Of a DNA stretch of 64,000 nucleotides, positions 18,219 through 26,338 are shown one piece after another (the stretch's first letter is position 1; the number at the start of each line of letters is the position of its first letter). The DNA comes from Acidisoma sp. L85. GTDB lineage: Bacteria > Pseudomonadota > Alphaproteobacteria > Acetobacterales > Acetobacteraceae. The notes under the pieces were generated by a model. That model saw only the letters and a list, made by a program, of their open reading frames with translations. It did no database searches and was not told the origin of the DNA. A program made the position numbers and the translations under genes. The stretch is taken from the NCBI RefSeq assembly GCF_009765865.1, contig NZ_LMUQ01000025.1, positions 1-64,000 of the forward strand, read 5' to 3'.

Positions 18219-19262
18219 CTATTGCCGCCAACCATGCGCGTCGCGAACCTTCAGCATCGCGCCAAGGATTTCTTCCCATGTTTGGGGCAGCAGCATGACA
18301 TCATTGGAAAACATGCAGCCATCCCAACAAATATGTTGGAACGCTTTGGTCAGCTGCCCATCCGCGCCACGGAGCCAGGGCGCGGAATCCTTTACCGGAT
18401 CGAGTTTGCCGTTCGGATCATCAGGCAGACAATGGCGGCCGGTCTTGTCGTGCGAACCAGTCCCCTTCACCGTCGCATCATTCTGCGCAACGTGAAAGTC
18501 TAGCGTCCAAGGCCGCAGCGCATCCGTCATTCGCTTCAGCGCCGCCTGCCAGGCGTCCTGGTCGTCCCAGGTGAAATTCGCGGGAAGAAGACGGTCGGCC
18601 TCCGCATTGACGCCTAGGGTGTAGAGCAGCGTATGGGCCATGTCGGCCTGAAAACCGAGCCGCTCCGGCCGCCCGACGCCCTCCAGAACTTCCAGCATCG
18701 TTCGCACACTTTGCATCCCGCCCCAGCAGATCTCACCTTCCGCAGCAAGGCGTTCGCCATGGGTCTCGGCCACGTCACAGGCACGCTGGAATGTGTCGAT
18801 GATGAGTTTTGTGTTGCCCGCCGGATCCTTCTCCCAATCCGTGACGCTGGCGGCGGAGTCGATGCGAATGACGCCGCTCGGCCGAATACCAAGCCTGTTC
18901 AGCCTCTCACCAATGCTGCAGGCCTTTTCGACCTGTTGCACGAAGCGGCCGCGCTCCTCGGCATTGCCGGCCGCCGAGCCACCACCGACCGGCGGCCAGA
19001 CCGGCGCCACCAGCGAGCCAATCACCAACCCTTTCGAAGCGACCTGGTCGGCAAGCCGCTTGAGATCGTCGTCCGTGGAATCGATGCTGGTATGTGGCTC
19101 GGCCAAAAAAAGATCGACGCCATCGAACCGCTGCCCGTCTACCTCCGTCGCCGCGGTGAGGTCCAACAATGTCTCGAATGCGATGAAGGGCTCCGCGCCC
19201 GGCCCCTTGCCGACGATTCCCGGCCACATTGCGTTGTGCATTTTCGGGAAATTGTTTCGCAA
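18219..19262 (-). CDS. Xylose-isomerase-like TIM-barrel protein
   Basis: 347-aa protein of the sugar isomerase/epimerase superfamily, first gene of the long operon. The N-terminal signature is KMHNAMWPGIVGKG. Candidate metal ligands are Glu177 (AAEGEICWGG), Asp207 and His210 (QADMAHTLLY) and His257 (DFHVAQND), as in xylose-isomerase-like barrels. The start is a TTG at 19262 with AGGGAGG five bases upstream; the ATG at 19241 is the alternative. It is 19 bases ahead of the Gfo/Idh gene, and such proteins commonly accompany Gfo/Idh dehydrogenases. The precise reaction is unknown. Confidence 0.85.
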   Translation of the reverse strand: MRNNFPKMHNAMWPGIVGKGPGAEPFIAFETLLDLTAATEVDGQRFDGVDLFLAEPHTSIDSTDDDLKRLADQVASKGLVIGSLVAPVWPPVGGGSAAGNAEERGRFVQQVEKACSIGERLNRLGIRPSGVIRIDSAASVTDWEKDPAGNTKLIIDTFQRACDVAETHGERLAAEGEICWGGMQSVRTMLEVLEGVGRPERLGFQADMAHTLLYTLGVNAEADRLLPANFTWDDQDAWQAALKRMTDALRPWTLDFHVAQNDATVKGTGSHDKTGRHCLPDDPNGKLDPVKDSAPWLRGADGQLTKAFQHICWDGCMFSNDVMLLPQTWEEILGAMLKVRDAHGWRQ

Positions 19263-19659
19263 TCCATCCTCCCTGCCGGCTCTTCATGGCCGGCTCGTCG
19301 CAAGCACTCTGGACAGTATCGGCAGGCGAGCCTCAGTGGATAGAATGGTCAATCGCCATCCCGTTAACCACCTTTGCTGCCCGGCTGTAGCGACCATTTG
19401 ATGACGATCCGCTCTCTCGGTCAAGCATCCTCGCTGGCAGCGTTGGTTAGTAGTTCGCCGCACCGCAACATTGATGGCATCGACCATGCTTACTTTGCGA
19501 AGGCCGCGCTGGCGTCTATCGACGGCACGCAGCCTTCAGTTGTCCGCTGCAGGTGTCTCTTTCGCTCTATCGGGCCATGTGGCAGAAATGGTGGTGATCC
19601 GGAGGACACCTGCGGGTGGTTCGCTTTAAGCGCGTCGACATAACCAGAAGGGGCAAGCG
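19263..19659. other. Divergent intergenic region (397 bases) between catabolic operon and sulfatase
   Basis: Must hold the promoters of both the fourteen-gene minus-strand operon and the plus-strand sulfatase. I see a GCCGGC...GCCGGC inverted pair (19275-19280 and 19289-19294) overlapping the leader of the minus-strand gene, and Shine-Dalgarno sequences at each end. I found no convincing -35/-10 pair, known operator or RNA. Several short open frames cross it on both strands, none with family resemblance or a ribosome-binding site. Confidence 0.5.
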
Positions 19660-21165
19660 GTGACAGACCGGAAGCCAAATATCCTCGTGATTTGGGGCGA
19701 CGACATCGGGCAGACCAATATCAGCGCGTATAGTCGCGGCCTCATGGGCTACCGCACGCCGCATATCGATCGGCTTGCCAAGGAAGGAATGATCTTCACT
19801 GACAGCTACGGCGAACAGAGCTGTACTGCCGGGAGATCCGCATTCATTACGGGGCAAAGCGTATTTCGCACCGGCTTGAGCAAGGTTGGGCTCCCCGGCG
19901 CGGATCTCGGACTACGGCCGGAAGACCCGACTCTCGCCGAGTTGCTGCGACCGCTCGGTTATGCCACCGGGCAGTTCGGGAAGAACCACTTCGGCGACAA
20001 GGACGAATTCTTGCCGACGCAGCATGGGTTCGATGAGTTTTTCGGCTTCCTCTATCATCTCAATGCTTGCGAGGAGCCTGAACAGCGCGACTACCCGAAC
20101 GAACAGGATTACCCGGAATTCGCCAAGCGGTTTGGGCCTCGAGGCGTGCTCCACTGCAAATCCAATGGGGATGGCAGCCAGACCATCGACGATACCGGGC
20201 AGTTGACCGCCAAGAGGATGGAAACGATCGACGATGAGATCGGCGCCAAGACAAGGGATTTCATCGACCGCCATGTGAAAGCCGACAAGCCGTTCTTCGT
20301 CTGGACGAACTCGTCGAAGATGCATTTCCGTACCCACCCGAAACCCGAGAGCCTCGGCCAGTCGGGTCGGTGGCAGTCCGAATACCATGATGCCATGATC
20401 GACCATGACAAATGGGTCGGCGAATTGCTTCAGCAGCTCGACGATCTCGGAATCGCGGACAATACCATCGTCATCTACGGAACGGATAACGGCCCGCATA
20501 TGAATTCCTGGCCGGACGCCGGCATGACGCCTTTCCGCAATGAGAAGGATTCCAACTGGGAAGGCGCGTTTCGCATCCCGTGGCTGGTGCGCTGGCCCGG
20601 CGTCACGAAGCCCGGCAGCGAATGCAACGAAATCGTCTCGAATCTCGACTGGATGCCGACACTGCTGGCAGCTGCGGGAGATCCGGATATCAAGGAGAAG
20701 CTGCTAAAGGGGTATCAGGTAGGGGCTAAAACCTATCGGGTGCATCTCGACGGCTACAATTTCCTGCCGTTCTTCAAAGGTGAAGCCGAGAAGTCGCCTC
20801 GCGTGGAGTATTTCTACTTTTCCGACGATGGCGACCTGATGGCTTTCCGCTACGACAATTGGAAGCTCGTCTTCCTGGAGCAGCGGGCTGCCGGCACTCT
20901 CCTCATCTGGGCCGAGCCCATGGTCCAGCTGCGCGTACCCAAGCTATTCAATTTGCGCACCGATCCCTATGAGCGTGCCGACATCACGTCGAACACCTAT
21001 TACGATTGGATGATCAACCACATATACTTGTTTGTTCCGGCGCAGCGGATCGTTGGCAATTTCCTGAGTACATTTGTCGACTATCCGCCGAGACAAAAGG
21101 CGGCAAGTTTCTCGATCGACCAGGTGATGGAGAAGCTGGCGCAGCACGGAGGCGGCAGCCACTGA
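19660..21165 (+). CDS. Cys-type sulfatase, predicted cytosolic
   Basis: 501-aa alkaline-phosphatase-superfamily sulfatase. Asp14/Asp15 in WGDDIG bind metal, and the maturation motif CTAGRSAF has Cys55, the residue oxidised to formylglycine; YGTDNGPH supplies further metal ligands. It hydrolyses sulfate esters of an unknown substrate. The GTG start at 19660 has AGAAGGGG upstream. No signal peptide is present, unlike most arylsulfatases, so the substrate would have to be in the cytoplasm. A formylglycine-generating enzyme must be encoded elsewhere. It is transcribed away from the catabolic operon and followed by a symmetric terminator. Confidence 0.9.
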   Translation: MTDRKPNILVIWGDDIGQTNISAYSRGLMGYRTPHIDRLAKEGMIFTDSYGEQSCTAGRSAFITGQSVFRTGLSKVGLPGADLGLRPEDPTLAELLRPLGYATGQFGKNHFGDKDEFLPTQHGFDEFFGFLYHLNACEEPEQRDYPNEQDYPEFAKRFGPRGVLHCKSNGDGSQTIDDTGQLTAKRMETIDDEIGAKTRDFIDRHVKADKPFFVWTNSSKMHFRTHPKPESLGQSGRWQSEYHDAMIDHDKWVGELLQQLDDLGIADNTIVIYGTDNGPHMNSWPDAGMTPFRNEKDSNWEGAFRIPWLVRWPGVTKPGSECNEIVSNLDWMPTLLAAAGDPDIKEKLLKGYQVGAKTYRVHLDGYNFLPFFKGEAEKSPRVEYFYFSDDGDLMAFRYDNWKLVFLEQRAAGTLLIWAEPMVQLRVPKLFNLRTDPYERADITSNTYYDWMINHIYLFVPAQRIVGNFLSTFVDYPPRQKAASFSIDQVMEKLAQHGGGSH

Positions 21166-21173
21166 CTAACAGG

Positions 21174-21207
21174 CGTCTCTCGTCCAGCGGCTGCTGTCCG
21201 AGAGACG
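21174..21207. terminator. Bidirectional terminator-like hairpin between sulfatase and OmpA-type genes
   Basis: Nine-bp perfect inverted repeat, CGTCTCTCG (21174-21182) and CGAGAGACG (21199-21207), with a 16-base loop, nine bases after the sulfatase stop and 42 bases before the stop of the convergent lipoprotein gene. Its place in a convergent gap supports a shared terminator. Confidence 0.55.
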
Positions 21208-21249
21208 TCGCTATCAAATGTGACTTCTAAGTCGCTAAGTATTCCGCGG

Positions 21250-21816
21250 CTAGGCCGCAGGTGTGCCGAGCGTCAGCTCAACCCGCCTGTTCTTCGCCCG
21301 CCCTTGCGACGTGTCGTTCGATGCGACGGGATCGGCATCTCCGAAGCCCTGCGCCGAGATCAGCTCCGGCTTCACGCCTTGCGAGACAATAAACTGCATG
21401 ACGTTTTCAGCGCGCTTCTGCGAAAGCTCCTGATTGGTCGTGATGCCCTGCTTCAGCAGCGCCGGACCGATCGGGGTATTGTCCGTGTAGCCATTCACGA
21501 CGATCTTATTCTCCTGAGATGGAGCAAGCTTCATGGCCAATTTGGCGATGAGGTGCTTACCACGCTCGCTCATCTGCCAGCCGCCCGGCGAGAAGAGCAG
21601 ATCGCTGTTCACAGTATATTTGATGGCGCCCTGCAACCGGCTGATCTGCGCCTTGTCGGTGGCGATTTGCTGCGACATCGTCGCTGTCTGCTGCTGGAGC
21701 TGCGTATTCTCGGCCTGGAGCGCATCGTATTTGCTCTCAGAGACGCCGCATCCCGCCAGCAGTAATGCGGCGAGCAATGGCGCGAAGGGAATTCCGCGCT
21801 TCAATATGGTGTTCAT
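21250..21816 (-). CDS. OmpA-family peptidoglycan-associated lipoprotein
   Basis: 188-aa envelope protein. A lipoprotein signal ends at LLLAGC (Cys23). A short coiled-coil stretch follows (about 30-62, with repeated Q/E and LQQQ), then the C-terminal OmpA domain with GYTDNTPIG, the NQELSQKRAENVMQF helix and GFGDADP...RAKNRRVEL, which binds diaminopimelate in the peptidoglycan. It is expected to be anchored in the outer membrane and tether it to the wall. It may be transcribed alone from the A+T-rich patch near 21960. It neighbours two other exported proteins on the same strand. Confidence 0.9.
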   Translation of the reverse strand: MNTILKRGIPFAPLLAALLLAGCGVSESKYDALQAENTQLQQQTATMSQQIATDKAQISRLQGAIKYTVNSDLLFSPGGWQMSERGKHLIAKLAMKLAPSQENKIVVNGYTDNTPIGPALLKQGITTNQELSQKRAENVMQFIVSQGVKPELISAQGFGDADPVASNDTSQGRAKNRRVELTLGTPAA

Positions 21817-21956
21817 GGGCTTCAGTGCCTCTTTTCTTGAATGTACAGCAAAGGCTGTGGACTCGGAGTGAGCAAAGGAAAGCCCGCCAGACTTCCGGCC
21901 GGCTCGTTTCCGGCTCTGAGCTTAAGCGGAGAGATCGACCTGCGCTATGCTGTTTC

Positions 21957-21984
21957 GGTATAAATATAAAACTATCACGGCCAA
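21957..21984 (-). promoter_or_regulatory. Candidate promoter for the OmpA-type lipoprotein gene
   Basis: On the minus strand TTGGCC (21979-21984), a 16-base spacer and TATACC (21957-21962) lie in an A+T-rich patch, about 140 bases ahead of the lipoprotein start. The match to sigma-70 consensus is only moderate, and the local base composition is the main support. Confidence 0.25.
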
Positions 21985-22108
21985 GCGATGTGCAACTCCG
22001 GACAATTCTGCCGCGTCGAAGGCACTCAGGCTCGCCGCAGAACTCTTTATCCGACTGCGCCCGTCCAGAAGCGGCGTCTCGGCACGCACCATCGCCAACG
22101 GAGCCGCG

Positions 22109-23161
22109 TCATTTGGTCGATGGGAATATGCGCTTCCAGTCGTTTTTCATGCTAATGACTGTCCAGCCGCGAGCCTTGGCCTCGTCCATAAGGGACTGCG
22201 GGAATGTACCGACCTTGGTATCCGGCAGCCCTCCCGCCGGCCCGTAAGCATATTCGCGGTCCGCGTCGTCGTGATGGACGAGCATTTTCAGCCGCGCCCC
22301 GTCCCCCGCGCCCGTCCATTCCAGCATCTCGCGGTCACCGGTGGAATTGCCGAAAGCGGCGTAGGGGCGCTTGCCGATGAAGAGATCGATTCCGACCACC
22401 TTGCCGCCGAAATTGTCATCGAAAAACAACTTCGGCATCCGCATCAGTTCCGGCCGGCCGTTCTTGACCACGTAGGTCGTCGCGATACTGGACCCGATGA
22501 CCTCTTGCGCCGGAATGCCGTAGACGCGCTGGCTGAGGGCGCGCACGAAGTCCTGCCCTCCGCCGGTGACGATGTAGGTCTCGAACTGGTTAGCCCGCAA
22601 ATATTGCAGCACTTCGAGCATGGGTTGATAGACCAGCTCGGTGTAAAGTCGGTTGTATCTCGGGTGCTTCGCAGTCGCTAGCCACTGCTCGGCGATTGCC
22701 CGGAAATCCGCCTGACTCATGCCCGTGTGAGTCTCGGCGAGGATCTTCGCCCAGTCCGCCTCGCCGAAATGCGCCACGGCAGCCATATCATTGTTGAGCA
22801 CCGCCCTGAATGGCTCTTCCGATCTCCATTCGGGATGCCGCGCAGACAGAGCATGCACACGGTCGAATGCGAACATGGCCTGGGTGTAAAGCGGATGCTC
22901 TACCCACAAGGTGCCATCTTGATCGAATGTGGCGATGCGGTCTTCCGGCGGAACGTAATTCGGGCTCCCCTTGTCCGTCGTCGCTCGCACGAAATCCCGT
23001 ATGGCATCGTTCGCCGGTCCCTCGTTCCATGAGGGTAGGGGATCGGCCGCGGCCTCAGCCCATGCGAATTTCCGGGCGGCGATTGTCGCAAAGGACAGCA
23101 CCGATAAGCCGGCCAACAAAGCCCGTCGTGGGAAGTCAGCCGGAACGGCGAAATATCTCAT
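22109..23161 (-). CDS. Exported HAD-superfamily phosphatase
   Basis: 350-aa hydrolase of the haloacid-dehalogenase superfamily. Motif I is FDQDGTLW with nucleophile Asp80 and Asp82, motif II is YIVTGGGQDF, a Lys lies in the MPKLFFDD region, and the acidic motif is FGNSTGDREM. The insert between motifs I and II suits a C1-capped small-molecule phosphatase. The N-terminus FPRRALLAGLSVLSFATIAA with a WAEA cleavage region resembles a twin-arginine signal, so the enzyme probably works in the periplasm. It lies between two envelope-protein genes on the same strand; substrate unknown. Confidence 0.85.
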   Translation of the reverse strand: MRYFAVPADFPRRALLAGLSVLSFATIAARKFAWAEAAADPLPSWNEGPANDAIRDFVRATTDKGSPNYVPPEDRIATFDQDGTLWVEHPLYTQAMFAFDRVHALSARHPEWRSEEPFRAVLNNDMAAVAHFGEADWAKILAETHTGMSQADFRAIAEQWLATAKHPRYNRLYTELVYQPMLEVLQYLRANQFETYIVTGGGQDFVRALSQRVYGIPAQEVIGSSIATTYVVKNGRPELMRMPKLFFDDNFGGKVVGIDLFIGKRPYAAFGNSTGDREMLEWTGAGDGARLKMLVHHDDADREYAYGPAGGLPDTKVGTFPQSLMDEAKARGWTVISMKNDWKRIFPSTK

Positions 23162-23223
23162 GGCGGTTCTCTTTGGCTCGCAACCGAGAATGAGCTAGCG
23201 CGAATACGCTGCGGTCACCTGCT

Positions 23224-24135
23224 CTAGAAGCGAAAGCCGATTCCGACGACTGGCCCGTAGGTGAGCGCCGAGAACGATCTATCTGCGGAATTGCGCAGGC
23301 TGCCACTGCCCTGACCTCTTGAACTTTCGATCGCGCGAAAGCCGAACTCCAAATCCACCAGCCTTGTCATGGCATAGGCACCCACGACCGAAGCGCCCCA
23401 GCCCCAGGAATTGTCATCAACACCAAGGCCTTGCGCCAGCGCAGCAACCTCGACTCGCCAGCGGGGAGAAGGCACGAAGGTCACGCGGCCGCCAATCCAT
23501 GGCTGCACAAAACTACCGTTATTCCCGCCGCTGGCATGCAACGGACCCTCTCCCGTAACGGTCTCCGCTGAATTTATGTAAGCGAAGCCGGCGCGGGCAT
23601 CGACCATGATCGGCACGCCCAACAGATCGCCCGAATAGACTTTGTAGCCAAATCCTGGCGCTATGCGCGTCAGCACAAGTGAAGCATTGGCGCGAAGCTC
23701 TCTTCTGCCGAACCGGCCTGTCGCCACGGTCGCGCTTTGGCTGCCATCGACATATTGCATGTCGAGTTCGGCCGACCAGGGCCCGTAGCGGACAAGGCCA
23801 CTGCCCATGAAAGCCGCGTGCAGACTATGTGCTAGATCGGCCGGGGTCGGAAAACCGGAATCAACATCGACGCTCCCCAGCCTGGACGAGCCCGTATGAA
23901 TCGTTCCGCTGATCGCGGGCAGCCATAGATAGGGTACTAGTTCCGTTTGGACTTGATACCGGCCGTCCTCCGCGTAGCCGTCCTTGATCGAAAAAAGCTG
24001 TGCGCGCGCCGCGCCGGCAGCGAAAAGGAACAGGCCAAATACGGCGGCGCAAAGCGCTGCCGTAAGCGGAATTCGGTCTCTCAACGAACGTTCCCTCGGT
24101 GGATGCATGGCACAGTTGCGCATGTGTTGCGCCAT
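23224..24135 (-). CDS. Outer-membrane beta-barrel protein of unknown function
   Basis: 303-aa protein (shorter if Met5 or Met10 is the start). A signal peptide runs to about GAARAQ (residue 46). The mature part alternates polar and hydrophobic strands with many aromatic ends (VPYLWLPAISG, ELDMQYVD, FGYKVYSGDL, PWIGGRVTF) and finishes with GPVVGIGFRF, whose terminal Phe is the usual outer-membrane assembly signal. I do not recognise a specific family; it resembles generic OmpW/porin-like small barrels. It lies 62 bases ahead of the HAD phosphatase gene, probably in one unit. Confidence 0.75.
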   Translation of the reverse strand: MAQHMRNCAMHPPRERSLRDRIPLTAALCAAVFGLFLFAAGAARAQLFSIKDGYAEDGRYQVQTELVPYLWLPAISGTIHTGSSRLGSVDVDSGFPTPADLAHSLHAAFMGSGLVRYGPWSAELDMQYVDGSQSATVATGRFGRRELRANASLVLTRIAPGFGYKVYSGDLLGVPIMVDARAGFAYINSAETVTGEGPLHASGGNNGSFVQPWIGGRVTFVPSPRWRVEVAALAQGLGVDDNSWGWGASVVGAYAMTRLVDLEFGFRAIESSRGQGSGSLRNSADRSFSALTYGPVVGIGFRF

Positions 24136-24504
24136 CCATCAAGCCGATCTCGTCTTCGCGAGCATGAACTCGCCTTGATACTCATGCGGATATTGGAGAG
24201 TTCGTTCGACGCAAGCTCGGTGCAGCGCGGCCGCACTTCGTTCAGGCCGATCTTTGCAGCCGCATCATTTTTCACAATGAAAACAGCCGGACGGCAGTAA
24301 ATGCTGGCCACGACTCGTCCATCTTGCCGTCGTCAGGGCGCTGCGATGGAAAGGGACGAAGCTTCAGCCAAGCGGCATTAATACCAACTGGCAAAAATAT
24401 TGACGGATCCGGCGGGCACCGTGTCATGCACGGCGCAGGGCGCCCGACAATCGATGAAGATTATCGCCGCGCGGTTGTCACCAAACGGAAATGACCCGCG
24501 CCCG
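24136..24504. other. Intergenic region (369 bases), no gene recognised
   Basis: Separates the outer-membrane protein gene from rlmE, both read on the minus strand, so it must hold the promoter of the envelope-gene group. It has A+T-rich patches (about 24268-24290 and 24377-24402) but no clear -35/-10 pair, hairpin terminator or conserved short ORF that I can defend. Confidence 0.45.
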
Positions 24505-25203
24505 TTAGCCCGCCCGGAACCCCGTCGCCACCACATAAAGCTCGCTCGACTCCTTGCGGCTCGCGGGCGGCTTGGCGTGCCGGACGGTGGCGAAACGGCG
24601 CTTCAGCGGGTCCAGCAAGTGCTTCTCGGCACCACCCTGGAATAGCTTCGTCACGAAAGCGCCGCCGGGCTCCAGCATCTCGAAAGCCAGTTCCAGCGCC
24701 AGCTCGGCAAGGGTGACGATCCGGATATGGTCGGTCGCCGCATGGCCCGAAGTATTGGGCGCCATATCCGACAGCACCAAAGTCGGCCGGCCGCCCAGCA
24801 GCTCGATGATGCGGGCCTGGTACTCCGGGTCGGTCGCATCTCCCTGGATGAGATGCGCGCCGGTTATCGGCTCGATCGCCAGCAGATCGATCCCGACCAC
24901 CGCCGCCGCCCCGCGATCCAGCGCCACCTGCGTCCACCCGCCGGGTGCCGCGCCAAGGTCAAGCACCCGCGCACCCGCGCCCAGGATATGGAAGCGGTCG
25001 TCCAGCTCGATGAGCTTGAAGGCCGCGCGCGACCGCCAGCCCTGGTCCTGAGCTGCCTTCACGTAGGGGTCATTGAGCTGCCGGGTCAGCCAGCGCTGCG
25101 AGGCGACGCTACGCTTGGCCGACTTTTTCAGCGTGACGGTGAGCGCCCTTCCGGAACCGGCCGAAGGGCTGCCGCCTCCACGCCGTCCACTTCCAACTGC
25201 CAT
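24505..25203 (-). CDS. rlmE: 23S rRNA (uridine 2552-2'-O)-methyltransferase RlmE (FtsJ/RrmJ)
   Basis: 232-aa SAM-dependent methyltransferase that 2'-O-methylates U2552 of 23S rRNA in late 50S assembly. It has the RlmE N-terminus (KKSAKRSVASQRWL...DPYVKAAQ), a SAM site VLDLGAAPGGWTQ, and the K-D-K-E catalytic set in RAAFKL, LSDMAPN, FVTKLFQGG and SSELY. The ATG at 25203 gives the normal length with a basic N-terminus; an open frame to 25515 lies inside the next gene. It follows the ppx-type gene by ten bases, an arrangement common in alphaproteobacteria. Confidence 0.95.
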   Translation of the reverse strand: MAVGSGRRGGGSPSAGSGRALTVTLKKSAKRSVASQRWLTRQLNDPYVKAAQDQGWRSRAAFKLIELDDRFHILGAGARVLDLGAAPGGWTQVALDRGAAAVVGIDLLAIEPITGAHLIQGDATDPEYQARIIELLGGRPTLVLSDMAPNTSGHAATDHIRIVTLAELALELAFEMLEPGGAFVTKLFQGGAEKHLLDPLKRRFATVRHAKPPASRKESSELYVVATGFRAG

Positions 25204-25213
25204 CGGTCGCCTC

Positions 25214-26302
25214 TCAGCCGGGTGGCGGAACGATGCAGGGGTCGAGACCGACTGGCCCCTTGGCGCGCCGATCCCCCTGCCGCCGCCGGCGACGGATCTG
25301 GCGCAGCAGCATGCCTTCGCGCAAGCCACGATCGGCGACGCCCACCTCTGCGGTCGGCCAAACCTCCCGGATCGCCGCGAAAATCGCGCAGCCGGGAAGC
25401 ACGAAATCGGCTCGGTCGTTGCCGATGCAGGGATGTGCGGCGAGGGCGGCGCGGTCCATGCCGCGCAGGGTAGCGACGGCCTCATCCGCCACCTCGCCCG
25501 CCAGAACGACACCATCGACCAAGGGTCGCCGGTAACGCGGCAGCTTCAGCGCAATGCTTGCGACGGTGGTGATGGTGCCGCTGGTTCCGAGAAGGCGGAC
25601 GCTCGAATGATGCATCTCGAGGCCGATGCGATGGACGTCCTCGAACCGCCACAACCGCTCTGCCACCACATCGACCATTGCGTCGAAGCCGGCCTCGGTG
25701 AAGCAGGAATAGGGCGTGCAGGCGCCCAAAGTCATGACCCCGAAGGGCAGCGAGATATAGCCGATGAGCGCCGGGGGCATGCCGCCCGCGTCGAGTCGCA
25801 CCCAGGCAAGCTCCGTCGACCCGCCGCCGATATCGAAGATCAGCGCACGGCTGCCGCAGCCGGCGAGCAGTGGCGAGCAGCTTTCCAGCGCCAGCTCCGC
25901 CTCCTCCCGCGCCGAGATGATACGTATGTCGATGCCGGTCTCGACCCGCACACGGGCGAGGAAATCGGCCCCGTTCAGCGCGCGGCGGCAGGCTTCCGTC
26001 GCGACCGCTGTAAGGCCAGCGAGGCGATACCGGGAAAGACGGCCGGCACAGGAGCGCAAGGCGTCCATCGCCCTCTGCATGGCGGGATCCGCCAGCCGCC
26101 CAGTCTCCGCTAAACCCTCGCCAAGGCCGACGACGCGGCTGAAGCTCTCGATCACCCGGAAACCGGCGCTGCTCGGCACGCCGAGCATGAGGCGGCAGTT
26201 ATTGGTGCCCAGGTCGATGGCGCCAAAAATCGGCGGCGGAGGACGCCGGTAGACTGTCGGAACGCCTAGCTCGGCGCCGTTCATGGAGATACTCGCCGCC
26301 AT
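25214..26302 (-). CDS. Exopolyphosphatase / pppGpp phosphohydrolase family protein (Ppx/GppA)
   Basis: 362-aa member of the Ppx/GppA family of the actin-like ATPase superfamily. Phosphate-binding loops are GAIDLGTNNCRLML (near 27-40) and FDIGGGSTELAW (near 155), with ISAREEAEL carrying the conserved glutamates. It is short compared with E. coli Ppx (513 aa) because it lacks the HD-like C-terminal domain; such short forms are usual in alphaproteobacteria. It likely trims polyphosphate and/or pppGpp in the cytoplasm. The start may be Met1 or Met7. It diverges from the GT9 gene with only 36 bases between them. Confidence 0.88.
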   Translation of the reverse strand: MAASISMNGAELGVPTVYRRPPPPIFGAIDLGTNNCRLMLGVPSSAGFRVIESFSRVVGLGEGLAETGRLADPAMQRAMDALRSCAGRLSRYRLAGLTAVATEACRRALNGADFLARVRVETGIDIRIISAREEAELALESCSPLLAGCGSRALIFDIGGGSTELAWVRLDAGGMPPALIGYISLPFGVMTLGACTPYSCFTEAGFDAMVDVVAERLWRFEDVHRIGLEMHHSSVRLLGTSGTITTVASIALKLPRYRRPLVDGVVLAGEVADEAVATLRGMDRAALAAHPCIGNDRADFVLPGCAIFAAIREVWPTAEVGVADRGLREGMLLRQIRRRRRQGDRRAKGPVGLDPCIVPPPG

Positions 26303-26338
26303 GGGTCATAATCACGCCCGGCTCATAAGGACGGCAAG

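Noticed and set aside
19374-19643. Possible transposase or gene remnant in the divergent intergenic region
   Set aside because: Short frames on both strands show no domain, repeat ends or ribosome-binding site.
25204-25515. 104-codon N-terminal extension of rlmE
   Set aside because: Lies inside the Ppx/GppA gene in another frame and is unlike RlmE; the ATG at 25203 gives the normal protein.
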